A stretch of DNA of 64,000 nt from Serpula lacrymans var. lacrymans S7.9 (Eukaryota > Basidiomycota > Agaricomycetes > Boletales > Serpulaceae): positions 912,807 to 976,806 of the forward strand of contig NW_006763294.1 of assembly GCF_000218685.1 (NCBI RefSeq). Direction: 5' to 3'. Of the stretch, positions 1 through 9,236 are shown in pieces. A program made the translations under genes and the position numbers. Every line of letters starts with the position of its first letter. Within the stretch, counting starts at the first letter, position 1. The notes below the pieces were generated by a model. The model saw nothing but the letters and a program-made list of their open reading frames with translations, was not told where the DNA came from and ran no database searches.

Positions 1-354
1 TGTCATCCCTTTCGATTAGAGTCCTTCTGAGCACTACAGTTTGTGCGTCAGGAGCCTGCTATCACTGGGAACCTCGTCATATTGTCGTTCTCAAACCTAC
101 CTTGTGCTACAATTAGCAAGGTAGTGCTCGTCTATACTCGTCACAAAGCCCCTATCCTTCTATAAATTCAACTATCCCTCCTCCTCAAAACCCACACCCA
201 TACACCTCTGGGTTTTACTTTGAAGGATCTTTATACGTACCACCCCACGAACAACCAGACCACTCCACTGTTCTAGGAGGCAAAGCCCATAAACAAGTTC
301 CGTGGAATCTGGGAGGATTGTGTGTTAGTTTGTTTTTGTGTGTGGTTTTCTAAC
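1..354. other. Left edge, no gene recognised
   Basis: I see no supported gene here. The stretch is pyrimidine-rich and lies left of an old gypsy-type LTR, so it may be further transposon debris. No convincing reverse transcriptase or integrase segment could be read on either strand. Confidence 0.4.
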
Positions 355-698
355 TGCAGTTCTCATCATCGACAGCGGCACTTTCCATTTTGTTCAAACT
401 CCACCTTCTTGCGTTGCGCAGCCTCTCTTTATTTTTAGCCACAAGTATCTCACGCAGTGGAGCTGGTCATACGGGCTGTGCCTCATCATCAGCCACTGCC
501 TCCATCAACTGTATAGTACTATGTACAAACAACATGTAGTAGTATATATACCCCAATAGATCAAGAAGACTCCTCAGCGAGTCCTCCTGTTGTTCACCCA
601 CAACAAACTCAGTCCTATCTAAAGGGTAACCACTCCCCTCACTTCTTTATAGCTTTGTCTGAGTTGTGTGCCAGAGTATACAAACTCTTGGTTGTTAC
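355..698 (+). repeat. Old gypsy-family LTR, 5' truncated or diverged (LTR A)
   Basis: From about 355 the sequence aligns by eye with the LTRs of the full-length element at 3373-9627. It shares the block around the CAGTGGAGCTGG motif, the TAGTATATATACCCCAATA promoter-like block, the AGACTCCTCAGCGAGTCCTCCTG block and the terminal CTCTTGGTTGTTAC. About 70 bp at its 5' end cannot be matched. Its last base appears to lie at 1120, because a second LTR (699-1114) is inserted just before its end. The many substitutions relative to the intact element suggest an old copy. Confidence 0.75.
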
Positions 699-1114
699 TG
701 TTACGATAACACAAATTTAAGACCTTTCCTCAATTCACATTCTCCGCTTTAACCTTTTTACTATAGTTCACACTCCGTGCCATGCGACACTTTCCTTTTT
801 TGTTCTAACTCCACCTTCGCGCGCAGCGCTGCCTTTATTCTTCTTTTAGACACAAACTCTCTCATGCAGTGGAGCTGGTCACATGGGCTGCGCCCTCTGA
901 CAGCATCAGCCACTGCTTTTATCAACTGTACAGTATATAGATACAAACACTCTGTATTAGTATAAATACCCTAATAGATCAAGGAGACTCCTCAGCAAGT
1001 CCTCCTGTTGTTAACCAACAAACTCTCTGCAGCCTAAGGGGTAACCGCTCCCCATTCACTACCCTTATAGTGTGTTCTTGTGTGCACCAGAATAACTAAC
1101 TCTTGGTTGTTACA
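699..1114 (+). repeat. Solo LTR of the gypsy family nested in LTR A (LTR B)
   Basis: This 416-bp unit starts TGTTACGATAACACAA and ends TTGGTTGTTACA, the same termini as the 391-bp LTRs of the full-length element downstream. It is flanked by a 5-bp direct repeat, GTTAC at 694-698 and GTTAC at 1115-1119. Five bases is also the target duplication size of the intact element. No internal coding region is present, so this is a solo LTR left by LTR-LTR recombination. Confidence 0.85.
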
Positions 1115-1120
1115 GTTACA

Positions 1121-2380
1121 TGCTTGGCATCCAAAAGGGCAAAAAAAAGTTGGATCAACTGTCCTGTTAAACAGTATTTCATATGGGGTCTTTCCATGGA
1201 GTCCTGATACTGGGCTGCGTGCTGTGTTATATGCAGCTGTTTGCATGGCATCTACCCGGAATGACTTTGGGATCTTGAAATCATGGAGCATAGTGGTTAC
1301 TAATATAGTTAATGTCTGATTCATGCATTCTGCAATGCTATTTTGTTCTGGAATATCTGCAGCTGTGATTTCTTGGAAGACACCATCTCCTCAGAGTTGT
1401 TTCCTGAATACATCACCAGTGTATTCTCCTCCTCTATTGCTCCAGAACTATTGCTCCAGAGGAATTCTGTGTACAGTGGAGTGAAGTGTTCTTCTCCCAA
1501 ATGAGCTCAGAAAAATATTTGGACATCTTCTTTCCATTGCTTGTATCATTCTAGTGCTTCACTTTTGTGTTTTAGGAAATATATCCATGGAAATTTGGAG
1601 AAATTATTGTAGGCATATTTCTATATATTCAATATATCATTTTCATGATTCAACAGTTTATTTGAGCCTACGCTAATATTTCAAGTACTAAATAATTCAT
1701 TTACAGTCCGACTTTTCACCATATAGTTATGGGAAAATGTTTCCCCATTGGGATCCAAAAACTCGGACTTTTCCTTCTCATTTTTATGCTCGTTTCTAGA
1801 ATAGTTACACCTCAGTTTGTATTGCACAAAACTGAGGTTAGTAGATACAGTCTTTTTTTTCACATCTTCATTTACTTATTATGCTTCAGTATTGATTTCT
1901 TAGGTACAGCATAATAAATCACAGTTTGTATTGCACAAAACTGAGTATTGATTTCTTAGAATTATCTACAATAATAATCCAGTATTGGAAACCCTCCCTG
2001 GAGGTTGGTTTGATCAATCCTCCAATGTCTGTGTGCACAATTTGTATGGGGTGCTTGGCCTGGTTTCCTCTGGTAGACTTGAAAGGTAATTTCTTCATCT
2101 TTCCTAAAGCACAAGGTTCACAGAACTCTGGGGTTGCGGTAAGGGTGTCTATGCCCTGGAGCTGTCCTTTTGTAACTATTTGTTGTAAGCAATCCATTCC
2201 AATGTGTCCCATTCTCCTGTGCAATAGATTTACATCCACTGCTGCAAAAGCTGACTCTGGGTTGATTTTGGGTTTTGCTTGGATGTGATAAAGCCCTCGC
2301 TTGTGTAAGGCAGTGAGGATGAGTTTTTTCTTTTTCTGAACTTCACAAACATTGGACCCTGCTGGTAAAAGTGTTGATAA
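1121..2380 (-). pseudogene. Degenerate Ty1/copia polyprotein fragment (GAG-pre-integrase and integrase)
   Basis: Read on the minus strand, 2380-1990 encodes a GAG-pre-integrase zinc region (LLHRRMGHIG followed by CEPCALGKMKKLPF) running into the start of an integrase core (HTDIGG). Near 1320-1121 is the end of a copia integrase (KTPYEILFNRTVDP, then CPFGC). The part between contains stop codons and local duplications, so no continuous frame exists. The LTR pair at 355-1120 cuts it at its downstream end, and a run of 13 C at 2381-2393 marks the other end. These domains place it in Ty1/copia; the precise family is not identified. Confidence 0.8.
1813..1960. repeat. Local duplicated segments inside the copia remnant
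   Basis: A 24-bp block beginning CAGTTTGTATTGCAC occurs at 1813-1836 and again at 1922-1945. A 16-bp block AGTATTGATTTCTTAG occurs at 1888-1903 and 1944-1959. The second copies abut each other, as in a rearrangement with template switching. The duplication helps explain why the copia frame is broken here. Confidence 0.7.
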
Positions 2381-2393
2381 CCCCCCCCCCCCC
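2381..2393. repeat. 13-bp C homopolymer at a transposon junction
   Basis: Thirteen consecutive C lie exactly between the minus-strand copia remnant and the plus-strand Plavaka-like remnant. The run could be a junction filler or an expanded simple repeat. Homopolymers of this length are also prone to assembly length errors. Confidence 0.9.
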
Positions 2394-3372
2394 AACTTCT
2401 TACATCAAATAATCAAAGGTGCTTTTAAGGACCACCTGGTCTCATGGGTAGATGAGTACCTCACTCTGATGCATGGCAAAAAATATGCAGATGAAGTTTT
2501 AGACAACATTGGTTGTTGGTAAGTGGTCCTTATTGTTCACTTACCACATTTACACTAATATATTACAGCATTGCTACAGCCCCATCATTCCCTGGTTTAC
2601 ACAGGTTTCCTCAAGGTCGCGGGTATAAACAGTGGACAGAAGATGATTCCAAGGCGTTAATGAAAGTCTGTCCATCCTAAAAAAACATGCACAAATATAA
2701 TCAATCCACTATACTAGGTCTACATTCCTGCAATTATGGGACACGTCCCTGACGGCATAGTACGTACCTTCCGTGCATTTTTAGAGTTTTGTTATCTTGT
2801 ACAGCGTGATGTACAAGACGACAATACAATCATTCAAGTAAAAGATGCTTTGGCACGTTTCCATCAACATTGGATGGTTTTCAAGACCCTCGGTGTTTAT
2901 TTTACCAGCTTCTCTCTTCCTTGCCAACACTCGTTCAAGCATTACCCCCTCCTCATTTGTCAGTTTGGGGCCCCAAATAGCCTCTGTTCATCCATCACCG
3001 AGGCAAAACACATTAAGGCCGTTAAAGAACCTTGGAGGTGTTCTAGCCACTGTCAAGCTCTGGGACAAATGCTTACCACAAATCAGCAACTTGACAAGCT
3101 GGCAGCATCACGTGTAGATTTTACAAAGTGCAGGATGCTCAGCAACCACATCCTATCTTATGCATGGGCTAATAGTAATCTTGAGCTTGAAATTGAGTTT
3201 TTTTCTGTGTGTTTAGCAATTTAATTAACTTGTGCTCAGACCGAGAAGATGATGCCAGTGAAGTCACAAACAACGCTCAAACCCATGCTGATGAAAACAG
3301 TTCTGAAGGTGGGGCTGTACCAGGTCCAGCAACAGTCAGTCACACGGTGATGGGCACTCGGCATCGTGAGTT
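2394..3372 (+). pseudogene. Plavaka-like DNA transposase, left half of the interrupted copy
   Basis: Plus-strand pieces read as parts of one transposase: KGAFKDHLVSWVDEYL near 2416, a probable intron (about 2519-2568, GTAAGT to CAG), FPQGRGYKQWTEDDSKALMK near 2610, GHVPDGIVRTFRAFLEFC from 2739, then FGAPNSLCSSITEAKHIK and VKEPWR near 2970-3035. I recall these blocks from Plavaka-type (CACTA-related) transposases of Agaricomycetes. Stop codons and frame changes break the copy, and its 5' part is missing beyond the C run at 2381. The gypsy element at 3373 splits it, and the frame resumes at 9628. Confidence 0.72.
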
Positions 3373-3763
3373 TGTTACGATAACACAATTTCCGGACATC
3401 TCCTTTCCTTTTATTCTCCGCTTTAACTTTATATACTTTAAGTGCCACGCGGCATTTCCCTTTCTCGCGCCGCATTTCCTTTCTTTTACTTTTAGACTTA
3501 ACTCTCTCACGCAGTGGAGCTGGCCATACGGGCTAGGCCCTATGACATCATCAGCCACTGCCTTCATCAGCTGTATAGTACACATGTACAAACAAACCTG
3601 TAGTAGTATATATACCCCAATAAATCCAGGAGACTCCTCAGCGAGTCCTCCTGTTGTATACCAACTAACTCACTGCAGCCCAAGGGGTACCCACTCCCCA
3701 TCTTCCACTACCTTTATAGTGTGTTCCTGTGTGCGCCAGAGTAACTAACTCTTGGTTGTTACA
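3373..3763 (+). repeat. 5' LTR of the gypsy element
   Basis: Starts TGTTACGATAACACAA and ends CTTGGTTGTTACA, so the termini are short inverted TGTTA/TAACA-like ends with outer TG...CA. It lies 5,864 bp from the 3' LTR, and internal landmarks keep exactly that offset. Confidence 0.95.
3607..3624 (+). promoter_or_regulatory. TATA-like and AATAAA-like signals in the 5' LTR
   Basis: TATATATA at 3607-3614 is followed by AATAAA at 3619-3624. The pair recurs at 9471-9488 in the 3' LTR. The first is the likely core promoter and the second could act in 3' end formation. Roles are inferred from position only. Confidence 0.55.
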
Positions 3764-4282
3764 TTAGGACTCGCTCTTTCTACTCTCTCGCACGTGTGTG
3801 CAGAAGTCCCATCATTTGGGCACCCGGACTCCAGGGTGAAGGAGATTGGTTAGCGGTTAGGAATATCCCACATAGCAGATAGGTGCGCTCCTAGTGACGG
3901 CCTTGTAGTGCTTTGGGAGAAGAACCCAAACCTTCGAATACGCGGCCCCCAGCGTTAAGGGGAGTACCTTAGCTCAGCAGTCGGTGTGGAACCACTGTTG
4001 ATTAGATTTAAAATACAAAACTTCACTTTCGAATACCTCTGACCAGGCCGGGCACTTGCCTCCGCCAGTCTGGAGAAGGGTTGACAGCTTAACAAGCGGA
4101 CCACCCCCTGACAACCGTTCGGACCAGGGTTTATTACAATACCTTTTATATACTTTTCAAATACTATAGTGTGGGTAGTCGGAGATTGAGATCCGATACT
4201 CAGCTGGGAAGAGGTTGATCCGCAGATAGCAAGCGGGGACCCCCAGTTACCTACTTTTACATTACATCAGAAACAAGTCGAC
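3764..4282 (+). other. Untranslated leader of the gypsy element
   Basis: This 519-nt stretch lies between the 5' LTR and the gag start and has no convincing open frame. It should hold the minus-strand primer binding site and packaging signals, but I could not identify a TGG-initial tRNA complement immediately after the LTR. Self-priming, as in some fungal Ty3/gypsy elements, remains possible. Confidence 0.6.
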
Positions 4283-5350
4283 ATGTCGTCGCAATCCCAA
4301 GATATGAATCAGCTACTGCACGCAATGCGTGTGCAGATAGCTGAGTTAACCTCGCAACTCGCCGAGATACAGGCAAACCCCCCTGTAGCAACCCCCTCGG
4401 TGGAAAAGAAATTTAACAAAAAGGTCGAAGTCGTCGCTGACCCTGGCGCCTTCGAGGGAGACCGGGCGCGATTCGCCGAATGGTGGATCAAGCTCCAAAT
4501 TTGGGTCAAGGCGAATTGGGACGCGTTCGCCGACGACTTTGAGGTAGCTACTGCGGTGCTATCTCGACTAAAAGGACCTGTGGCGGGTCGATACGCCCAA
4601 GTTAGACTCCAGGAATGCTACACCGCGGGTGTGTGGCCTACCTGGGACGATCTCAAAAAAGAGATCGAAAAATATTTTAAACCACAGGCTGAGCGTGACT
4701 GGGCTCGGCAACAAATCTGTTCGTTCAAACAGGGAAACCTGAGGACGGACGACTACGTCACCCGGTTCCTGGCTCTCTCCATCCAAGGAGGGCTAGGTAA
4801 CGAACACGCAGTAGAACTGCTGGAGCGCAATGTGAACCCCCGCATTGCAGAGCAGATCTACCTGCAGGATACGAGAAGTGACGACCTGGCTCTGGCAGCC
4901 GAGGAAGTCAGACGAGTCGGTAGGGCCATGGAGCTCTACGCTATGCACCAAGGTGGCGGGTCCACCAAACAAACCACTATACCCCAGAGGCGCCCTGGGT
5001 CATCAAACCAATATCAAAATCACTCTCGCGGGTTCAAGCCGTTCGGGCTGCAGCCAGGACAGGGTGCTCTTATGGATATCGGCGCGGTCCAAGGCGGACA
5101 AATGCGCAGATTCAAAGGCAGCTGTTACAACTGCGGCCAAGAGGGACACATGTCCCGAGACTGTAGAAACGGGGCGCAGGCTGCCCAACAAAAAAATAAT
5201 CAAGGGCGCCAGGCGCGCCAACTAGAAATCGAGAAGCCGGACGATCGGCTCAACTCTTTGGCCGGTCGTTCTTACGACGAAATCCGGGCCTTCTTCTATG
5301 ACCAACAGGTCAACGAAATGAAGGCTCAGGGAAAAGAATTCGGGGCTTAG
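4283..5350 (+). CDS. gag: Gag (capsid-nucleocapsid) of the gypsy element
   Basis: Gag builds the virus-like particle that packages element RNA. The 355-residue frame begins at ATG 4283 (ACATGTCGTC context) after the long leader. A coiled-coil-like N terminus (residues about 5-30) is followed by a retrotransposon gag region rich in W and F (GAFEGDRARFAEWW near residue 55). A CCHC zinc knuckle, CYNCGQEGHMSRDC, spans about residues 281-294. The stop is TAG at 5348-5350. The last codons contain a -1 slippery heptamer (5329-5335), so a fraction of ribosomes should pass into pol. The frame has no lesion. Confidence 0.95.
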   Translation: MSSQSQDMNQLLHAMRVQIAELTSQLAEIQANPPVATPSVEKKFNKKVEVVADPGAFEGDRARFAEWWIKLQIWVKANWDAFADDFEVATAVLSRLKGPVAGRYAQVRLQECYTAGVWPTWDDLKKEIEKYFKPQAERDWARQQICSFKQGNLRTDDYVTRFLALSIQGGLGNEHAVELLERNVNPRIAEQIYLQDTRSDDLALAAEEVRRVGRAMELYAMHQGGGSTKQTTIPQRRPGSSNQYQNHSRGFKPFGLQPGQGALMDIGAVQGGQMRRFKGSCYNCGQEGHMSRDCRNGAQAAQQKNNQGRQARQLEIEKPDDRLNSLAGRSYDEIRAFFYDQQVNEMKAQGKEFGA

Positions 5351-5372
5351 GTCACTTGGGTGCCTTAGCTCC
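5329..5372 (+). promoter_or_regulatory. -1 programmed ribosomal frameshift signal between gag and pol
   Basis: The heptamer GGGAAAA at 5329-5335 sits in the zero frame as G GGA AAA, the X XXY YYZ phasing required for tandem -1 slippage. After a 6-nt spacer (GAATTC, 5336-5341) a stem can form between GGGGCTTAGG (5342-5351) and CCTTAGCTCC (5363-5372), ten pairs with one G-U and one T-T mismatch and an 11-nt loop. Slippage moves ribosomes into the frame that is open from 5302 through pol. The gag stop at 5348-5350 lies within the 5' arm. Motif, phase, spacing and structure are seen; use in cells is inferred. Confidence 0.85.
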
Positions 5373-8300
5373 TGTTAAAAATGAAGTAAACCACAACAAA
5401 GTGGCCCCTGCTCCGGGGTGTTGCACGAGCAATAACGGAATGACGGGGATGGCTCCCCAATTTGTAAATAAGTTTCTAAATTTGTTATCAGAAGTATGTA
5501 CTTGTATGAAGAAATGTAACTGTAATATTTATGATACTACCGCTGCACCAGTGTCTCCCTTGGAGCGTGGCCCCGGCGAGACAAACACTAGGGTGCTTGA
5601 TTCTGGTAAAACAAAAATAGAAAAACATGTGTCATTCGAGATTCCTTTTTCTTCTTCTTCTTCTTCTTTGGAGCCACCCTTTCCCGAAATCCCAAGGCGT
5701 GTGTTGATGCGCACGTATTTATTCCAAAAAGAGATCCGTTTAGACGTTGGCGTGGAAAACCTTGCCAGGGGCAAAGTACACTCAACGAGCGCACTGCTTG
5801 ATTCAGGCGCTAACGGGATCTTCATAGATCAAGTCTGGGCGGAGCAAATTGGACTCCCCCTTGTAAAATTAGAAACGTCTATTCCCGTCTATAACGTTGA
5901 CGGTACGCTTAACGCAGGTGGCTGTATTACACACAAATGTTCTTTTGTGGTCGAATACCAAGGACACAGAGAACGAGTCACTGCCGAGGCTACCCAACTA
6001 GGGAAGATTAATTTAATCTTAGGCTGGACCTGGCTATTTAAACACAATCCTGAGATCAACTGGCAGACAGGGGTTGTCACATTGTCACGTTGTCCCCAGG
6101 AATGTGTAAACTTGGATAAACCAAATCATGTCCGTCACAATGAGCGTCTCGAAAAGTTAAACGCTAGTCACGTTTACGAGCTCAGATCTTTAGAAAAGAT
6201 CGACGATGACGATGACGAGGTAAAACCTGAGGAAGAGATTAAGAGGCTGGTACCTCCCGAGTACCACGACTTCTGGAAAGTCTTTTCAAAACACAAATCA
6301 GAGCGCTTCCCAGAGGCTAAGCCTTGGGACCATGCTATAGATTTGAAAAACACCTTCAAACCAAGGAAGGGACACATGATACCGCTCTCTGCTCCCGAAA
6401 GAGACGAGGTATCTAGTTTCATAGACGAACAACTTAGGAAGGGTTACATCAGACCTTCCAAAAGTCCTATGACGTCCCCGGTGTTCTTCATTCCTAAAAA
6501 GGATGGTAAGAAGCGAATGATTATGGACTATCGTTACGTAAACGAGCACACAGTTAAAAATGCGTATCCGCTACCTTTAATTAGTCAGCTAGTAGACAAA
6601 TTGGCTGGCGCCAAGATTCTGACTAAAATGGATCTCAGATGGGGGTACAATAACGTACGAATCAAAGAGGAAGATGCTTGGAAGGCCGCGTTCACGTGCC
6701 ACCGAGGATCTTTCGAACCCCTTGTCATGTTCTTTGGGTTGACCAATTCACCGGCGACCTTCCAGAGCATGATGAACGAGATCTTTGCAGATATGGAAAA
6801 CTGTGTCGTCATTTACATTGACGATTTATTAATATTTACAAAGTCGGACGATGAGGCTGAGCATGACAGGATCGTGCAAGAAGTCCTTCGACGCTTACAG
6901 GAACGGGACCTATTCGTTAAACCCGAAAAATGTAATTTTAAAGTGAAGGAAGTAGACTTCCTCGGTATGATCATAGGCCAGAACGGAATCAGGATGAACC
7001 CTGAGAAAGTTCAAGCTATTTTGGAATGGCCAGAACCTACTCGCGTCAAGGGAGTTAGGGCCTTCCTAGGCTTAGGTAATTTCTACCGAAGGTTTATCGA
7101 AAACTTCGCAAAAATCACGAGACCGTTGAACGATCTCACCAAGAAGGACCTTGTTTGGCAGTGGGGCGCCAAAGAACAAGAAGCTTTTGATAAGCTTAAA
7201 CAGGCATTTACAACAGCACCCATATTGGCATTCCCTGAATTAGACAAAGAGTTCCGGCTAGAAACCGACTCTTCTGACTTCGCCACTGGGGCTGTTCTAT
7301 CAATCAAATGCCCTGATGATCTTTGGAGGCCTTGTGCCTATTTATCGCATAGTTTATCGCCTACAGAGCGTAACTATCAAATATACGACAAGGAGATGCT
7401 AGCCATCATTAGAGCTTTAGAGCACTGGCGGCACCACTTAGAAGGTGCTAGGCACCAATTCGAAATTTGGACCGATCATAAGAACCTAGAGTACTTCATG
7501 ACGGCCCGAGACCTGAACCGAAGACAAGCCCGCTACGCAGTGTACTTGTCAAGGTTCAATTATAAATTAATTCATAAGCCAGGAAGCTCAATGGGGAAAG
7601 CGGATGCTTTATCTGGAAGAGAGGATCATGCCAACGGCATCGAAGATGACAACAAAGGTGTCACCCTGATAGATCAATCAAGGGTTGCCAATGTTAGAAT
7701 CGGGCAAGATTCCAATCTCCTAGAAGTCTTCAGGAAAGACATTTCCCCAGAGGAAAAGGCGCGCCTTGACGGCAACGAAAACTATTTATGGAAAGACGAG
7801 CTCTTTCATTTTAAAAACAAAATCTATGTGCCTGAGTCCGCAAGGATCAAGGCAATAGATAGACATCATGATACTCCAGTAGCTGGGCACCCTGGATGGC
7901 AACGAACGATGGAGTTGATCTCCAGAAACTACATGTGGCCGGGCATGGTCAAAGACATACAGGAATACGTAAAATCCTGTCTAAGATGTGCCATGGCCAA
8001 GAATTCCCATCTACCGCCGGCCGGTAAACTCATGCCGAACCCGATACCAGCTGGCCCCTGGCAGGATATATCGGTGGACTTCACGACGGATCTGCCCGAG
8101 TCAAACGGGTACGATTCAGTAATGGTGGTAGTAGATCGCTTCTCCAAAGAAGTGGTATTCATACCCACCAACAAAACCATCACCGCCGCCGGTACGGCAG
8201 ACTTATTTAAAGATTTCGTATGGTCAATCCATGGGTTACCAGAAACGGTAATCTCCGATAGAGGACCGCAATTCGCTAGCGAATTTACGAAAGAATTATG

Positions 8301-9225
8301 CCGGATGCTGGGCATCAAACCTAAATTATCCACGGCGTTCCATCCGCAAACCGATGGACAAACGGAGAGACTTAACCAGGAGTTAAAGCAGTATCTCCGT
8401 ATATTTATTAATGACAGACAGACGGATTGGGCCAAGTGGCTAAAGATAGCCCAGTTCTCATATAATATTAAACAGTCGTCGGCTACAGGAAAGGCACCAT
8501 TCGAGGTTACCAGATCGTACCTCCCCAGAATGGGTGTAGAACCTGGCAAAAGCAAAAACGAGGCTGCTGGGAACATGGCAAAAGACATGAAGTCTGTCTT
8601 GGAAGAAACGCGCAAAGCGCTATTTAGAACTGCAGAGCAGATGAAAGACAGGGCAGAGCGTAGACGCTCTAAGGCCCCTGACTACAAGGTTGGCGACCTG
8701 GTCTGGTTAGATACCGACCACTTAAAATTAAAAGACCGGCAGTCTAGAAAACTGACCGAAAAGTGGATTGGCCCTTACCAGATTAAGGAAGTCAAACCTA
8801 ATGCGGTGGAGCTGGAACTCCCAAAACGAATGAGGGTGGTACCCACGGTTAACATTAGCCGTGTGAAACCTTACAAGGGACCGCTGCCGGGACAGCGTGT
8901 AGACCGGCCCGGTCCGGTAGTAGTCACCCAGGAAGGTGAAGAAGAGTTCGAAGTCGAACGAGTGGTAGACGCACGCTTGAAGCGTGGAAAATTAGAGTTC
9001 CTGGTCCTATGGAAGGGCTATGGAGACGAGGACAGAACGTGGGAACCAGAATCCCATCTGGAAAACTCCCGCGACGCTGTTCGCGAATTTTATTCTAGGA
9101 ATCCCTCAGCTCCCAGGAAGCTCAGAGGCATGGATTCAAACCTTTTTAATTCCCTCTTTCAACCTATGCCCGAAAATTTTACCACTACCTCCGAAATTTG
9201 GTCTCGCCTGGAAGTCGAGCCTTAG
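5335..9225 (+). CDS. pol: Pol polyprotein (protease, RT, RNase H, integrase, chromodomain)
   Basis: Pol copies element RNA to DNA and inserts it. The frame is open from 5302 with no ATG near its start, fitting expression as a Gag-Pol fusion by -1 frameshifting. Counting from 5356, the aspartic protease motif LLDSGANGIFID has its Asp at residue 149. The RT active site YIDD starts at 487, the RNase H Asp in ETDSSDF is at 638, and the integrase HHCC zinc finger runs from about 837 to 878. The DDE triad is D908, D968, E1004, giving the usual D-D35-E spacing. A chromodomain (residues about 1195-1249, with VLWKGY and TWEPESHL) ends the protein and in relatives steers insertion to marked chromatin. 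All key residues are present and the frame is unbroken. Confidence 0.95.
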   Translation, partial: RIRGLGHLGALAPVKNEVNHNKVAPAPGCCTSNNGMTGMAPQFVNKFLNLLSEVCTCMKKCNCNIYDTTAAPVSPLERGPGETNTRVLDSGKTKIEKHVSFEIPFSSSSSSLEPPFPEIPRRVLMRTYLFQKEIRLDVGVENLARGKVHSTSALLDSGANGIFIDQVWAEQIGLPLVKLETSIPVYNVDGTLNAGGCITHKCSFVVEYQGHRERVTAEATQLGKINLILGWTWLFKHNPEINWQTGVVTLSRCPQECVNLDKPNHVRHNERLEKLNASHVYELRSLEKIDDDDDEVKPEEEIKRLVPPEYHDFWKVFSKHKSERFPEAKPWDHAIDLKNTFKPRKGHMIPLSAPERDEVSSFIDEQLRKGYIRPSKSPMTSPVFFIPKKDGKKRMIMDYRYVNEHTVKNAYPLPLISQLVDKLAGAKILTKMDLRWGYNNVRIKEEDAWKAAFTCHRGSFEPLVMFFGLTNSPATFQSMMNEIFADMENCVVIYIDDLLIFTKSDDEAEHDRIVQEVLRRLQERDLFVKPEKCNFKVKEVDFLGMIIGQNGIRMNPEKVQAILEWPEPTRVKGVRAFLGLGNFYRRFIENFAKITRPLNDLTKKDLVWQWGAKEQEAFDKLKQAFTTAPILAFPELDKEFRLETDSSDFATGAVLSIKCPDDLWRPCAYLSHSLSPTERNYQIYDKEMLAIIRALEHWRHHLEGARHQFEIWTDHKNLEYFMTARDLNRRQARYAVYLSRFNYKLIHKPGSSMGKADALSGREDHANGIEDDNKGVTLIDQSRVANVRIGQDSNLLEVFRKDISPEEKARLDGNENYLWKDELFHFKNKIYVPESARIKAIDRHHDTPVAGHPGWQRTMELISRNYMWPGMVKDIQEYVKSCLRCAMAKNSHLPPAGKLMPNPIPAGPWQDISVDFTTDLPESNGYDSVMVVVDRFSKEVVFIPTNKTITAAGTADLFKDFVWSIHGLPETVISDRGPQFASEFTKELCRMLGIKPKLSTAFHPQTDGQTERLNQELKQYLRIFINDRQTDWAKWLKIAQFSYNIKQSSATGKAPFEVTRSYLPRMGVEPGKSKNEAAGNMAKDMKSVLEETRKALFRTAEQMKDRAERRRSKAPDYKVGDLVWLDTDHLKLKDRQSRKLTEKWIGPYQIKEVKPNAVELELPKRMRVVPTVNISRVKPYKGPLPGQRVDRPGPVVVTQEGEEEFEVERVVDARLKRGKLEFLVLWKGYGDEDRTWEPESHLENSRDAVREFYSRNPSAPRKLRGMDSNLFNSLFQPMPENFTTTSEIWSRLEVEP

Positions 9226-9236
9226 AAGGGGGGTAG
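9225..9236 (+). other. Polypurine tract of the gypsy element
   Basis: GAAGGGGGG followed by TAG lies directly before the 3' LTR and overlaps the last base of the pol stop. A purine run here primes plus-strand DNA synthesis in LTR retrotransposons. Confidence 0.7.

Noticed and set aside
7929..8615. Minus-strand frame of 228 codons
   Set aside because: It is antisense to the intact integrase region of pol, which has clear motifs; no independent features.
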